DNA from: Nocardia arthritidis
GTDB taxonomy: Bacteria; Actinomycetota; Actinomycetes; Mycobacteriales; Mycobacteriaceae
Direction of reading: 5' to 3'
Length of the DNA: 64,000 bases
NCBI RefSeq assembly: GCF_011801145.1
Contig: NZ_CP046172.1
Span: 496,001 to 560,000 of the forward strand
The notes beneath the pieces are model-generated. The model made no database searches. It was not told where the DNA came from and worked only from the letters and a program-made list of their open reading frames with translations. Each line of letters starts with the position of its first letter. Position 1 is the first letter of the stretch. This document shows positions 53,040 through 62,729 of this stretch, piece by piece. The position numbers were made by a program, and so were the translations under genes.

Positions 53040-55214
53040 GTGACCATCGCCACCACTGACGAGCATAAAGCCGTTCAGGAGTCGATGCGCGGGTGGGCGG
53101 GATCGGTGCGCCCAATTGCAACAATGCGGGAGCAGACCGCCGATTTCTGGCGCGCGTATTGGCCCGGGCTGGCCGGGCTCGGAATATTCCGGGTCGCGGT
53201 GTGCGAGGCGAACGGCGGCGCCGGTGGGACCGTCGCCGACCTCGCGGTGCTCGTCGAGCAGGCCGCGCACGACCTCGTCGGCGGGCCGGTGCTGGCGACG
53301 GCGGTGGCCAACCTGGTCACCGCGGGTGCGCTGGACGAGGAACTGCCGTGCGGTATCGCGCTCGACAACGCTGTCGGCTCCGCTGAGAGCGTACCCGCGG
53401 GCACCGCCGGCATCGAACCGGCATCCGGCGCCGTGTTGCTCGATGGTGTCTGGGATCTGGTGCTCGGCGCGGCGCCGGGCACCGCGGTGCTACTGCCCGC
53501 CCGGACGCCGAATGGCTTGCGCTGGTGCCTGATTCCGCCGGATACCACCGGGTTGCGGGTGGAGCCGCTCGCACCGGTTGACCCAAGTGCGCCACTGGCG
53601 CGAGTGCACTGCGACGCCGTGTCGGTGCCCGACGCGCGGGTGTTCACCGCACCGCACGATGTCGCGGATCTGGTTGCCGCGCTTGCCACCGCGGAACTGG
53701 CGGGCATCGCGGGCTGGTGTCTGGAGACCGCGGTCCAGTACGCCAAGGTACGCGAACAATTCGGGCGCAAGATCGGATCTTTCCAAGCGGTCAAACACAT
53801 TTGCGCCTGGATGCTGTGCCGGACCGAGCTGATCCGCGCGCTGGCCGCCGATGTCGCGGCCGCCGTGGACGAGGGCGGTGCGGAGTTGCCGATCGCGGCT
53901 GCCATCGCCGCGGCGGTCGCGCTGGACGCCGCGGTGGAAACCGCCAAGGACTGCATCCAGGTACTCGGCGGCATCGGCTTCACCTGGGAGCACGACGCCC
54001 ACTTCTACCTGCGCCGGGCTACCGCGCTGCGCCAGCTGCTCGGTGGCGGCGCGCATTGGCGGGCCAGGGTCACCGAGCTGACCCGCTCCGGCGCCCGCCG
54101 GACCACCGGCGCCGACCGGGTGCTCGCCGCCGAAGACATTGCCGCCATTCCGGATTCGTGGCATCGCGAGCTGGTCGCGCAGATCGCCGAGATCGCGGCG
54201 CTGCCCGCCGAGCGGCAGCGGGCCGCGCTCGTCGACGCCGGGCTGGTGATGCCGCACTGGCCGCCGCCCTACGGCCGCGACGCGAATGCCACCGCGGGAC
54301 TTGTCATCTCGGAGGAATTGCGGCGGGCCGGGGTGGCGGTGCCCGATATCGTGATCGGCGGCTGGGCGATTCCGACGCTGCTGCGCCACGGAACCCAGGA
54401 TCAGATCGATCGGTTCGCGCTGCCGACGTTGCGCGGCGAGATCATCTGGTGCCAGCTGTTCAGCGAGCCGGAGGCGGGTTCGGATCTGGCGGCGCTGCGC
54501 ACCACGGCGAAGCGGGTCGAGGGCGGTTGGCGCCTGCGCGGGCAGAAGATCTGGACTTCCGAAGCCACCAGGGCGGATTGGGCGATCTGCCTGGCGCGCA
54601 CCGATGCCGCCGCGCCGAAACACCGTGGCATCAGCTACTTCCTGGTCGATATGCGCACCGGCGGCATCGAGGTGCGGCCGCTGGTGCAGATCACCGGACA
54701 GGCCAGGTTCAGCGAGGTATTCCTCGACGACGTATTCGTGCCGGACGACTGCCTGGTCGGCGCGCTGAACGATGGATGGCGGATCGCCAGATCCACCCTG
54801 TCGCACGAGCGGATCGCCATGAGCGGCAACGGAATCGGCGCCGAGCTGGAGGAACTGCTGGCGCGGCTGCCCGCCACCGGCCCGGGTGCGGAACTGCGCA
54901 ACGACCGGCTGGGCGGACTTGTCGCCGAGGCGGTTTCGGGTCTGCTGCTGGAGCAGCGGGCCGCCGCGACCACCATCGCGGGCGGTGACGCGGGCGCGCA
55001 GAGCAGCGTCCGCAAGCTGGTCGGCGTGCGGCACCGTCAGGCGGTGGCGGAATTCGCGGTCGAGACGGCGGGGCCCGCCGGGGCGCAGGAGAACGCGGCG
55101 GTCACCGAATTTCTGCAAACCCGTTGCCTTTCCATCGCGGGCGGCACCGAACAGATCCTGTTGACGGTGGCCGGGGAACGCATCCTCGGACTGCCGCGCG
55201 ACGCGGACGGTTAA
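53040..55214 (+). CDS. fadE34: Acyl-CoA dehydrogenase FadE34-like (two fused ACAD halves)
   Basis: A 724-residue protein made of two acyl-CoA dehydrogenase-like halves (about 1-350 and 375-724), as in M. tuberculosis FadE34 (ChsE3), which acts on bile-acid-type steroid side chains. The C-terminal half has FSEPEAGSDLAALRTTAKR, WTSEATRADWAICLAR and the late SIAGGTEQILLTVAGERILG. The N-terminal half is degenerate in the FAD loop but keeps REQFGRKIGSFQAVKHI. GTG start; the first KstR-controlled gene. Confidence 0.9.
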   Translation: MTIATTDEHKAVQESMRGWAGSVRPIATMREQTADFWRAYWPGLAGLGIFRVAVCEANGGAGGTVADLAVLVEQAAHDLVGGPVLATAVANLVTAGALDEELPCGIALDNAVGSAESVPAGTAGIEPASGAVLLDGVWDLVLGAAPGTAVLLPARTPNGLRWCLIPPDTTGLRVEPLAPVDPSAPLARVHCDAVSVPDARVFTAPHDVADLVAALATAELAGIAGWCLETAVQYAKVREQFGRKIGSFQAVKHICAWMLCRTELIRALAADVAAAVDEGGAELPIAAAIAAAVALDAAVETAKDCIQVLGGIGFTWEHDAHFYLRRATALRQLLGGGAHWRARVTELTRSGARRTTGADRVLAAEDIAAIPDSWHRELVAQIAEIAALPAERQRAALVDAGLVMPHWPPPYGRDANATAGLVISEELRRAGVAVPDIVIGGWAIPTLLRHGTQDQIDRFALPTLRGEIIWCQLFSEPEAGSDLAALRTTAKRVEGGWRLRGQKIWTSEATRADWAICLARTDAAAPKHRGISYFLVDMRTGGIEVRPLVQITGQARFSEVFLDDVFVPDDCLVGALNDGWRIARSTLSHERIAMSGNGIGAELEELLARLPATGPGAELRNDRLGGLVAEAVSGLLLEQRAAATTIAGGDAGAQSSVRKLVGVRHRQAVAEFAVETAGPAGAQENAAVTEFLQTRCLSIAGGTEQILLTVAGERILGLPRDADG

Positions 55215-55234
55215 ACGAGAACCGGGAGATGAGC

Positions 55235-56299
55235 GTGGACTTCACCAGGGACGAGGGTCAGGACGCGGTGGCCGAGGTCGTCGTCGGATTGCTGGAGCGC
55301 GAGCCCGCGCGCGATATCGGGCTGTGGCCGAGCCTGGTCGAGACCGGGCTGCTCTCGGTCGCGCTGCCGGAGCGATTCGGCGGCGACGGCCTCGGCCTGC
55401 CCGAAATATCGGTGCTGCTCACCGAATTGGCGACCGACGCGGTGGCGGTGCCCGCGCTGCCGACCCTCGGCTTCGGGCTGCTCGCGCTGTTGCCGGTATT
55501 GCCGGACCGGGTCGCGCAGCGGGTGTATCCGGAGATCGCGCAGGGTGCGGTGGTCACGGCGGCGCTCAACGAGCCCGCCGCACCGTTCGCGGTGAAGCCG
55601 GAAACCCATGCGGTCTCCGACGGCAGCACCGTGCGGATCACCGGACACAAGGTGGCCGTGCCATATGCGGAGCAGGCCCGCTGGCTGCTGATACCCACCG
55701 ATTCCGGTGTAGCTCTTGTTGATTCGGACGCTCAGGGACTGACCAAGACCCCGTCACCGGTCTCCGGCGGCATGCCGGAGTGCACGGTGCTGCTGGATCA
55801 GGTGGTGATACCCACCGAACAGCTGCTGCCCGGTGCGCTCGGCCGACTACATCGGCTGGCGCTGGCCTCGATCGGTTCGGTGGCCGACGGACTGCTGAAG
55901 GGCGCGATCACGCTCACCGCCGAACATCTGCGCACCCGAAGGCAATTCGGCCGTCCGCTGGCGGAATTCCAGGCGGTGGCGCAGCAGATCGCCGACCTGT
56001 ACGTCATCTCGCGCACCCTGCACGCCGCCGCGGTATCCGCTAATTGGGCGCTCGCACAGGATGATTCGAGCCAGGCCCATCAGGACCGGATCGATGACGA
56101 CCTGGAGATCCTGGCCTACAGCGTCGCCGCCGACCTGCCGCGCGCCATGCAGAAGTGTCATCACCTGCACGGCGGCCTCGGCGTCGATATCACCCATCCG
56201 ATGCACCGCTACTACTCACAGGCCAAGGACATCGCCCGCTGGCTCGGCGGCGCATCCTTCCGGCTCGACCGTCTGGGGGCGAGATGTTCGTCGATCTGA
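55235..56299 (+). CDS. fadE28: Acyl-CoA dehydrogenase FadE28-like (ChsE1)
   Basis: Alpha subunit of the heteromeric ChsE1-ChsE2 dehydrogenase that oxidises the C3 side chain (3-OPC-CoA) of cholesterol intermediates. The 354-residue protein starts MDFTRDEGQDAVAEVV like mycobacterial FadE28 and has RRQFGRPLAEFQAVAQQIADLY and CHHLHGGLGVDITHPMHRYY. GTG at 55235 has GGGAG 6 nt upstream; an ATG two codons earlier sits directly on the Shine-Dalgarno. It overlaps fadE29 by 16 nt. Confidence 0.88.
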   Translation: MDFTRDEGQDAVAEVVVGLLEREPARDIGLWPSLVETGLLSVALPERFGGDGLGLPEISVLLTELATDAVAVPALPTLGFGLLALLPVLPDRVAQRVYPEIAQGAVVTAALNEPAAPFAVKPETHAVSDGSTVRITGHKVAVPYAEQARWLLIPTDSGVALVDSDAQGLTKTPSPVSGGMPECTVLLDQVVIPTEQLLPGALGRLHRLALASIGSVADGLLKGAITLTAEHLRTRRQFGRPLAEFQAVAQQIADLYVISRTLHAAAVSANWALAQDDSSQAHQDRIDDDLEILAYSVAADLPRAMQKCHHLHGGLGVDITHPMHRYYSQAKDIARWLGGASFRLDRLGARCSSI

Positions 56300-57441
56300 C
56301 CACCGAACAGCGCGAGCTGCGCGCCGAATTACGTTCCTACTTCGCCGGTCTCGTCACGCCCGAAGAGGAAGCCGAGATGGCGATCAACCGGCACGGCGAT
56401 GCCTACCGCGCGGTGGTCCGGCGCATGGGTCGCGACGGCTGGCTCGGTGTCGGCTGGCCGATCGAATACGGCGGCCAGGGATTCGGACCGGTCGAACAGC
56501 AGATCTTCTTCAATGAGGCGGTGCGGGCGGATGTTCCGCTGCCGCTGGTCACGCTGCTCACGGTCGGCCCGACGCTGCAGCAGTTCGGCACCGATGCCCA
56601 GAAGCAGCGTTTCCTGCCCGGAATCCTGTCCGGCGAAATCCATTTCGCCATCGGCTACTCCGAACCGGAGGCGGGTACCGACCTGGCGGCGCTGCGGACC
56701 AGCGCCGTGCGCGACGCGTCCGGCGACTGGATCGTGAACGGGCAGAAGTTCTTCACCACCGGCGCGCACGAGGCCGATTACATCTGGCTGGCCTGTCGCA
56801 CCGGAACGGCGGAATCGCGCCACCGCGGCATCACCATCCTCATCGTCGATACCACCGATCCCGGCTATTCGTGGACGCCGATCATCACCTGCGACGGCGC
56901 ACACCACACCAACGCAACATATTTCGACGATGTCCGGGTGCCCGCCGACATGCTGGTCGGCGCGGAGAACGGCGGATGGAAGCTCATCACGACCCAGCTC
57001 AACCACGAGCGGGTCAGCCTCGGGCCATCCGGCAAGATCGAACAGCTCTACGACCGGGTCCGGGAGTGGGCACAGCCGCGCGGTGTGCTCGCCGAGGGCG
57101 AGGTGCGGCGCACGCTCGGCCGCATCCACGCCATGGTGCGGCTCAACGAACTGCTGAACTGGCAGGTCGCCGCCACCCACGGCGATCAGGCCACCGTCAT
57201 CGCGGATGCCTCGGCCACCAAGGTGTTTTCGACGGAATCGCTGCAGGAGGCGGGTCGGCTGGCGGAGGAGGTGGTCGGGCACTACGGCGATCCGGCCGAT
57301 CCGGCCACCGCCGAACTCCTCACCTGGCTGGACCGCCGGACCAAACAGAACCTGGTGGTGACCTTCGGCGGCGGCATCAACGAGATCATGCGCGAGCTGG
57401 TCGCCACCGCGGGCCTCGGCCTGCCACGAGTACCGCGCTGA
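56284..57441 (+). CDS. fadE29: Acyl-CoA dehydrogenase FadE29-like (ChsE2)
   Basis: A 385-residue beta subunit partner of FadE28. FAIGYSEPEAGTDLAALRTSA forms the FAD/substrate loop and FFTTGAHEADYIWLACRTG the FAD domain; TFGGGINEIMRELVATAGLGLPR ends the protein as in FadE29. The start overlaps fadE28, consistent with a 1:1 complex. Role: alpha,beta-desaturation of the steroid C3 side chain. Confidence 0.89.
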   Translation: MFVDLTTEQRELRAELRSYFAGLVTPEEEAEMAINRHGDAYRAVVRRMGRDGWLGVGWPIEYGGQGFGPVEQQIFFNEAVRADVPLPLVTLLTVGPTLQQFGTDAQKQRFLPGILSGEIHFAIGYSEPEAGTDLAALRTSAVRDASGDWIVNGQKFFTTGAHEADYIWLACRTGTAESRHRGITILIVDTTDPGYSWTPIITCDGAHHTNATYFDDVRVPADMLVGAENGGWKLITTQLNHERVSLGPSGKIEQLYDRVREWAQPRGVLAEGEVRRTLGRIHAMVRLNELLNWQVAATHGDQATVIADASATKVFSTESLQEAGRLAEEVVGHYGDPADPATAELLTWLDRRTKQNLVVTFGGGINEIMRELVATAGLGLPRVPR

Positions 57442-57458
57442 GAACCAAGGAGACGCGC

Positions 57459-58388
57459 ATGCCGGAAACCCTTGCCCCGGAAGCGATTATGAAGGCCGCC
57501 GGGGCCATCATGGCCGACGGCGACTGCCCGCCGCGGCTCGGTCGCGATCCGGTCAATCAGCCGATGATCAACAACTGGGTCGAGGCCATCGGCGATACCA
57601 ACCCGATCTACGTCGACGAGGCCGCCGCCCGCGCGGCCGGGCACCCGGGAATCGTCGCACCACCCGCCATGGCTCAGGTGTGGACCATGCCGGGACTCAA
57701 TCGCTCGCGGCCGGAGAGCGATCCGATGGACCAGACCTTCCGGCTGCTGGACAGCGCCGGTTACACCTCGGTGGTCGCCACCGACTATCAGCAGACATAT
57801 CACCGGTATCTGCAAGTGGGGGAGCAGGTTTCGGTGGTCAACCGGCTGTCGGACATTCGTGGGCCGAAGCGGACCGCGCTGGGCGAGGGCTGGTTCATCA
57901 CCTTCCAGATGTCATGGAAGGTCGGCGATGAGGTCGTCGTCGAAATGCTGTTCCGGATGCTGAAATTCGCGCCGGGCACCGCACAGGCGCCATCCGGCGA
58001 ACGGGTCAAGCCGCTCGTCTCGCTGGACACCGAATTCTTCTGGGAGGGGACCAAACTCGGCGAGTTGCGGATACAGCGGCTACCCGATGGTTCGCTGCGC
58101 CATCCGCCGATTCCGGCGCTGTGGCTGGACAAGTCGGAGACCACCGACTATCTGGTCGCGTCCGGGCGCGGGACGGTATTCAGCTACGTCGTGCACCATG
58201 CGCCGAAAGTGCCTGGGCGGCAGCTGCCGTTCGTGGTCGCGCTGGTCGAACTGGAGGAGGGCGTGCGGATGCTCGGCGAGTTGCGCGGTGTCGATCCGGG
58301 CGCGGTGGAGATCGGTCTGCCGGTGCGGGTGGTATTCGAGAAGTTGGATGACACAGGCGCTTTGCCCTACTGGGTGGTGGAGAAATGA
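57459..58388 (+). CDS. chsH2: ChsH2: MaoC-like hydratase/DUF35 subunit
   Basis: A 309-residue protein with a MaoC hotdog domain (about 25-175; INNWVEAIGDTNPIYVDEAA) and a C-terminal DUF35/OB-fold domain (about 190-309; LVSLDTEFFWEGTKLGELRIQ) that in M. tuberculosis binds the Ltp2 aldolase. With ChsH1 it hydrates the unsaturated C3 side chain. AAGGAG lies before the ATG. The DUF35 zinc-finger cysteines seen in some relatives are absent, so this part is the OB-fold type. Confidence 0.9.
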   Translation: MPETLAPEAIMKAAGAIMADGDCPPRLGRDPVNQPMINNWVEAIGDTNPIYVDEAAARAAGHPGIVAPPAMAQVWTMPGLNRSRPESDPMDQTFRLLDSAGYTSVVATDYQQTYHRYLQVGEQVSVVNRLSDIRGPKRTALGEGWFITFQMSWKVGDEVVVEMLFRMLKFAPGTAQAPSGERVKPLVSLDTEFFWEGTKLGELRIQRLPDGSLRHPPIPALWLDKSETTDYLVASGRGTVFSYVVHHAPKVPGRQLPFVVALVELEEGVRMLGELRGVDPGAVEIGLPVRVVFEKLDDTGALPYWVVEK

Positions 58389-58825
58389 CTACAGCATCGC
58401 GTACCGGTGCGCCGATGACAGCGGAGCCGACCGTCGAGATCGGTACCGTACTGCCGGAACTCGTTATCGAGGCCGATCCCACCTTCATCATCGGTACGGC
58501 CTTGGCCACCAGGGATTTCCAGGATGTCCACCACGACAGGGACAAGGCGGTCGCCCGCGGTTCCAAGGACATCTTCGTCAATATCCTCACCGATGCCGGG
58601 CTGGTGCAGCGATTCGTCACCGACTGGGCCGGGCCGCGCGCCATCGTCAAATCGATCGCCTTGCGCCTGGGCGTGCCGCTGTACGCGGGTGACGCCCTGA
58701 CCCTCACGGGAACGGTCACCGCGATCGAGGCGGGCGATATCCACATCGACGTCGTCGGGCGGGACAGCCTCGGCGATCACATCACGGCGAAAGCCGTTAT
58801 CGCCTATCGGAGTTCGCATGACTGA
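58385..58825 (+). CDS. chsH1: ChsH1: MaoC-like enoyl-CoA hydratase subunit
   Basis: A 146-residue hotdog protein whose hydratase motif is in TRDFQDVHHDRDKAVARGSK, with catalytic His/Asp preserved. It forms a heterotetramer with ChsH2. The ATG overlaps the chsH2 stop (ATGA); an internal ATG (MTAEPTVE) would remove ten residues and give a length closer to the mycobacterial 129. Confidence 0.88.
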   Translation: MTTASRTGAPMTAEPTVEIGTVLPELVIEADPTFIIGTALATRDFQDVHHDRDKAVARGSKDIFVNILTDAGLVQRFVTDWAGPRAIVKSIALRLGVPLYAGDALTLTGTVTAIEAGDIHIDVVGRDSLGDHITAKAVIAYRSSHD

Positions 58826-59996
58826 CCAGGGCATCTCGGGCCGTGCCGCGATCGTCGGCATCGGCGCGACCGACTTCTCGAAGGACTCCGGACGCAGCGA
58901 GTTGCGGTTGGCGGCGGAGGCGGTGGGCGCGGCGCTGACCGACGCCGGTCTGACACCTGCGGATGTCGACGGGCTCACCACCTTCACGATGGATACCAAC
59001 ACCCAGGCCGCCGTCGCGCGCGCGGTCGGCATTCCGCGGCTGAAGTTCTTCAGCCACATCGGATACGGCGGTGGCGCCGCCTGCGCGACCATCCAGCAGG
59101 CCGCCATGGCGGTAGCCACCGGCATCGCCGATGTGGTTGTCGCCTATCGCGCGTTCAACGAGCGTTCGGTCTCCCGCTTCGGTCAATTCTCGACGGCTTT
59201 GGCCGCGGCGCCCACCTCGTCCGGCATCGACGCGGGCTGGTCCTATCCGCAGGGCCTCGGCACCCCTGCCGCTCAAGTCGCCATGGTCGCCCGCCGGTAT
59301 ATGCATGTATACGGCGCTACGAGTGCGGATTTCGGTCGCGTCGCGGTGGCCGACCGCAAACACGCCGCCGTAAACCCGGCCGCCTTCTTCTACGGCAGGC
59401 CGATAACCCTGGAGGAGCACCAGAATTCGCGCTGGATCGCCGAACCGCTGCACCTGCTCGACTGCTGCCAGGAATCCGACGGCGGCGTCGCGATCGTGGT
59501 CACCAGCGTCGAACGCGCCCGCGACCTGCCGCAGCGCCCGGCCGTAATCGCCGCCGCCGCACAGGGTTCCGGCGCCGACCAGTACGTGATGACCAGCTAC
59601 TACCGCGACGCGCTCACCGGACTTCCGGAAATGGGGCTGGTCAGCGAACAACTATGGGCCCAAAGCGGTTTGCGTCCCAGCGATATGCAGGCCGCCATCC
59701 TTTACGACCACTTCACGCCCTTCGTCCTCATGCAGCTGGAGGAACTCGGCTTCTGTGGCCGGGGTGAGGCCAGGGATTTCATCGCCGACGGCGCGATCGA
59801 ACTCGGCGGCCGCCTGCCGCTCAACACCCACGGCGGCCAACTCGGCGAGGCCTACATCCACGGCATGAACGGCATCGCCGAGGCCGTCCGCCAGATCCGC
59901 GGCACCTCGGTGAACCAGGTCCCCGATCCGCAGAATGTCATCGTCACCGCGGGCACCGGTGTCCCCACCTCCGGTCTGATCCTCAGCGCCAACTGA
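58818..59996 (+). CDS. ltp2: Ltp2: thiolase-like steroid side-chain aldolase
   Basis: A 392-residue SCP2-thiolase-like protein acting as the retro-aldolase that releases propionyl-CoA and androst-4-ene-3,17-dione type product. GIGATDFSKDSGRSELRLAAEAV, IGYGGGAACATIQQAAMAV, DCCQESDGG and THGGQLGEAYIHGMNGI match Ltp2. The classical thiolase nucleophile Cys is not required; the Tyr-based aldol chemistry is from established work on the ChsH2-DUF35/Ltp2 complex. The start overlaps chsH1. Confidence 0.92.
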   Translation: MTDQGISGRAAIVGIGATDFSKDSGRSELRLAAEAVGAALTDAGLTPADVDGLTTFTMDTNTQAAVARAVGIPRLKFFSHIGYGGGAACATIQQAAMAVATGIADVVVAYRAFNERSVSRFGQFSTALAAAPTSSGIDAGWSYPQGLGTPAAQVAMVARRYMHVYGATSADFGRVAVADRKHAAVNPAAFFYGRPITLEEHQNSRWIAEPLHLLDCCQESDGGVAIVVTSVERARDLPQRPAVIAAAAQGSGADQYVMTSYYRDALTGLPEMGLVSEQLWAQSGLRPSDMQAAILYDHFTPFVLMQLEELGFCGRGEARDFIADGAIELGGRLPLNTHGGQLGEAYIHGMNGIAEAVRQIRGTSVNQVPDPQNVIVTAGTGVPTSGLILSAN

Positions 59997-60015
59997 ACGG
60001 AGCCGACTGTTCGGG

Positions 60016-60471
60016 TCAGCCGGTCGGCGCGGCAGGTTGGTCTCCGGTGCGGCTGCGGCGGGCCAGGCCCTGGATCACCAATGTGTACAGCGCGATGATG
60101 AGGATCGGGGCGGCGATGGGGGCCCAGGCCAGGTTCAACGGGAGGAATGCGGACAGTGCGGCGGCGGCCGCGAAGGTGATGGCGCCGGCGACGGAGGGGA
60201 TGGTCGTCGGGACGACACCGGCGGGCGCGGTGACGGTCGCGGTATTGAGCAGGTAGGTGGTGCACACCAAACCCGTTGCGGCAGCGGATAGTACGCCGGT
60301 GTCGGCGATGGCGAGCGCCGCGATGGCGAGCAGTACCGCGGCGACCGCGGCGGGGCGGAACCACCAGCCGGCGACCACCAGGACGGCGGCCGGAATGGTG
60401 AGCACGGGCGCCATGATGCCGACGGCCGTGACGAGGAGCGCACCGGCGAGCACCGCGAGGAATCTGGTCAT
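60016..60471 (-). CDS. Hypothetical membrane protein of MoxR cluster
   Basis: A 151-residue protein with four to five membrane segments (for example FLAVLAGALLVTAVGIMAPVL and AAVAAVLLAIAALAIADTGVL) and a basic C-terminal tail. Last gene of the MoxR-DUF58 operon; its ATG overlaps the DUF58 stop (ATGA). Family not recognised. Confidence 0.72.
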   Translation of the reverse strand: MTRFLAVLAGALLVTAVGIMAPVLTIPAAVLVVAGWWFRPAAVAAVLLAIAALAIADTGVLSAAATGLVCTTYLLNTATVTAPAGVVPTTIPSVAGAITFAAAAALSAFLPLNLAWAPIAAPILIIALYTLVIQGLARRSRTGDQPAAPTG

Positions 60472-61742
60472 CGGTGCACCCGAACGGTGCGGCGATGCTC
60501 CGGGAGTACACGCATCGCCTGGTCGAGCCGGGCCTCCTCCGGCCAGGCGACGATATCGACACCGACGGTGCCCATATCGCGGTACATCGCGGTGCGCTCC
60601 AGCTGCCACATCTTGGCCAGCGTCGGTTCGAGGCCGTCGTTGAAAGGGTTGCCGCGCAAGACATCCACGGCCACCACCACATGCCCGCGCTTGCGCAGAT
60701 CGATCAGCGCCAGCGCGAACTGGGTGTCGAGCAGCGTCGAGAACGCCACCACGATGGCCCCGAGCGGCACCGCCGCATGCGGTGCGAGCGTGCCGGTGGT
60801 CGGGATGTGCTCGTCGCCGACGTCGAGCACGGTGTCGACGATCCGATAGAACTGGCGGCGGCCGATATCCGGGCGCAGCCACCGCGGCGACCGGCCGAGA
60901 CAGACGACGGCCGTCCGATCGCCCGCCTGCAGCGTCGACTGCACCACCTGGGCCGCGCCGCGCACCGACAGTTCGAGCGAGTCGCTGGCCGGACCGGGCG
61001 CCTGCTGCGAAGTATCCACCAGCACAACGACATCGGCGGACCGATTGGTGAGCCGTTCGGTGACGTAGAGCCTGCCGCGGCGCGCGCTCACCGGCCAATT
61101 GATGGTGCGCAGCTGATCGCCGGGCGCATAGGCGCGAATATCGGCGTACTCCACCCCCGGACCGTGCTTGCGGGTGAGGTGGGTGCCGATTCGTTCCGGA
61201 AGTTCGGTGCGCGGCAACCGGATTCGCTGTGGGTCGGCAATCGGGTAGACGAACAATTGTCCGGCGGGCAGTATCGCGGTGGCCACCGCGAGCCCGGCCG
61301 GATTCAGCGCGGAAACCCGCACGAATATGGGATACCGGCCCCAGCGCCGCGTCGAGAGCGCGAGCCGCAGCCCGGCCGGTGTCTGCCCGGAATCGACCGC
61401 TTCCTCGACCTGAATATCCAGTCCGGCAACCTTTTCCGGTTTGCAGCGAAGCAGCGCGTGCCCGTGCTCGACGAACGCGGCGATGGTCAGCACCACCTCC
61501 TCGGTTTCGAAGCACCGCAGCGTTCCGCCGCCGTCGACCTGAATTCTGGTGGTGGACAGCTGAAGTGGCGCGGTGGCGAGCACGCCGAGCAGCGGTGCGG
61601 CGAACACCACCAGCTGCCATTTGCCGAGTGCGATCGCCGAGACCAGTGCGACCGCCGCACATCCGGCCAGCATGTACACCAGTGGCGCCGGGCGCCAAGA
61701 CAATTCGGCGTCTACGGCGGTGCTCGCGTCGCGATGCCTCAT
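60468..61742 (-). CDS. DUF58 domain-containing protein
   Basis: A 424-residue protein with two N-terminal membrane segments (about 18-60), a beta-rich region and the DUF58/VWA-like part that begins KHGPGVEYADIRAYAPGDQLRTINW, with VLVDTS the likely metal site. DUF58 proteins are the usual partners of MoxR AAA+ ATPases in assembling or activating complexes. ATG overlaps the moxR stop (ATGA). Confidence 0.88.
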   Translation of the reverse strand: MRHRDASTAVDAELSWRPAPLVYMLAGCAAVALVSAIALGKWQLVVFAAPLLGVLATAPLQLSTTRIQVDGGGTLRCFETEEVVLTIAAFVEHGHALLRCKPEKVAGLDIQVEEAVDSGQTPAGLRLALSTRRWGRYPIFVRVSALNPAGLAVATAILPAGQLFVYPIADPQRIRLPRTELPERIGTHLTRKHGPGVEYADIRAYAPGDQLRTINWPVSARRGRLYVTERLTNRSADVVVLVDTSQQAPGPASDSLELSVRGAAQVVQSTLQAGDRTAVVCLGRSPRWLRPDIGRRQFYRIVDTVLDVGDEHIPTTGTLAPHAAVPLGAIVVAFSTLLDTQFALALIDLRKRGHVVVAVDVLRGNPFNDGLEPTLAKMWQLERTAMYRDMGTVGVDIVAWPEEARLDQAMRVLPEHRRTVRVHR

Positions 61743-62701
61743 GTCACGGTGGCGCGCGGCACGGGCAGGCGGCGCAGGAGTTCGGCGATCACGTCCTCGC
61801 CGCGGATCCGGCGCACCCACATCTCCGGCCGCAGCGTGATCCGGTGCGCCATCGCGGGCACGGCCAGCGCCTTGACGTCCTCCGGGATCACGTAGTCGCG
61901 CCCGAGCAGCAGCGCCCTGGCCCGCGACATCTGCACCAGATCGAGTTCGGCACGCGGGCTGGCGCCGACCTCGACCTGCGGATGACTGCGGGTGGCCGCC
62001 GCGAGGGCGACGACATACCCGACCACGTCCGGATGCACCGTGACGTATTCGACCGCCTGCCGCATCTCCAGCAACCCCGTGGCGTCCACCACGGTGCCGA
62101 CGACGGGGGGTGTCGCGCCGCGCTCCAGCCTGCGCCGGATCATCTGCGTCTCATCCTGTTCGGACAGATATCCGAGCCGCAGTTGGATGGCGAACCGGTC
62201 CAGCTGCGCCTCCGGCAGCGGATAGGTGCCCTCGTACTCGATCGGGTTGTCGGTGGCCAGCACGATGAAAGGTTGTGGCAGCGGGTAGGTTTCGCCGTCG
62301 ATGCTGACCTGCCCCTCGGCCATCGCCTCCAGCAGGGCCGCCTGCGTCTTGGGCGGGGTGCGGTTCACCTCGTCGGCGAGCAGCACATTGGTGAAGACCG
62401 GTCCACGGCGGAAAGTGAAACGGCCCGAGGACATGTCGTAGATGGTGGAGCCGAGCAGATCGGCGGGCAACAGATCGGGCGTGAACTGCACCCGGGTGAA
62501 CTGCAGGCCGAGCGCGGCCGAAAACGACCGGGCTATCAGGGTTTTCCCGAGCCCGGGTAGATCCTCGATCAGAATATGCCCGCCCGAAAGCACGGCGATC
62601 ATGATGAGCTGTAGCTCATCCTGTTTGCCGACGACGACGCGGCCGATCTCGCGCAGAACGGCCTCGCTGCGCTGCACGGTGGCTTCCATCGGCATCGTCA
62701 T
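61739..62701 (-). CDS. MoxR family AAA+ ATPase
   Basis: A 320-residue ATPase: Walker A LIEDLPGLGKTLIAR (about 45-60), sensor/loop FTPDLLPADLLGS, Walker B VLLADEVNRTPPKTQAALLEAMAE and ATDNPIEYEGTYPLPEAQLDRF. Typical MoxR size. ATG at 62701 chosen; ATG at 62695 possible. It is followed by the DUF58 gene. Chaperone-like role in metal insertion or envelope complex maturation is known for the family. Confidence 0.92.
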   Translation of the reverse strand: MTMPMEATVQRSEAVLREIGRVVVGKQDELQLIMIAVLSGGHILIEDLPGLGKTLIARSFSAALGLQFTRVQFTPDLLPADLLGSTIYDMSSGRFTFRRGPVFTNVLLADEVNRTPPKTQAALLEAMAEGQVSIDGETYPLPQPFIVLATDNPIEYEGTYPLPEAQLDRFAIQLRLGYLSEQDETQMIRRRLERGATPPVVGTVVDATGLLEMRQAVEYVTVHPDVVGYVVALAAATRSHPQVEVGASPRAELDLVQMSRARALLLGRDYVIPEDVKALAVPAMAHRITLRPEMWVRRIRGEDVIAELLRRLPVPRATVT

Positions 62702-62729
62702 ATGGCTACTCGCAGTCGGTTCAACCTGT

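Noticed and set aside
60016..61698. A 560-codon minus-strand frame covering the small membrane protein and DUF58 gene
   Set aside because: Only its last 151 codons look like a real protein; the rest is the wrong frame of the DUF58 gene, whose start and ATGA overlap are clear.
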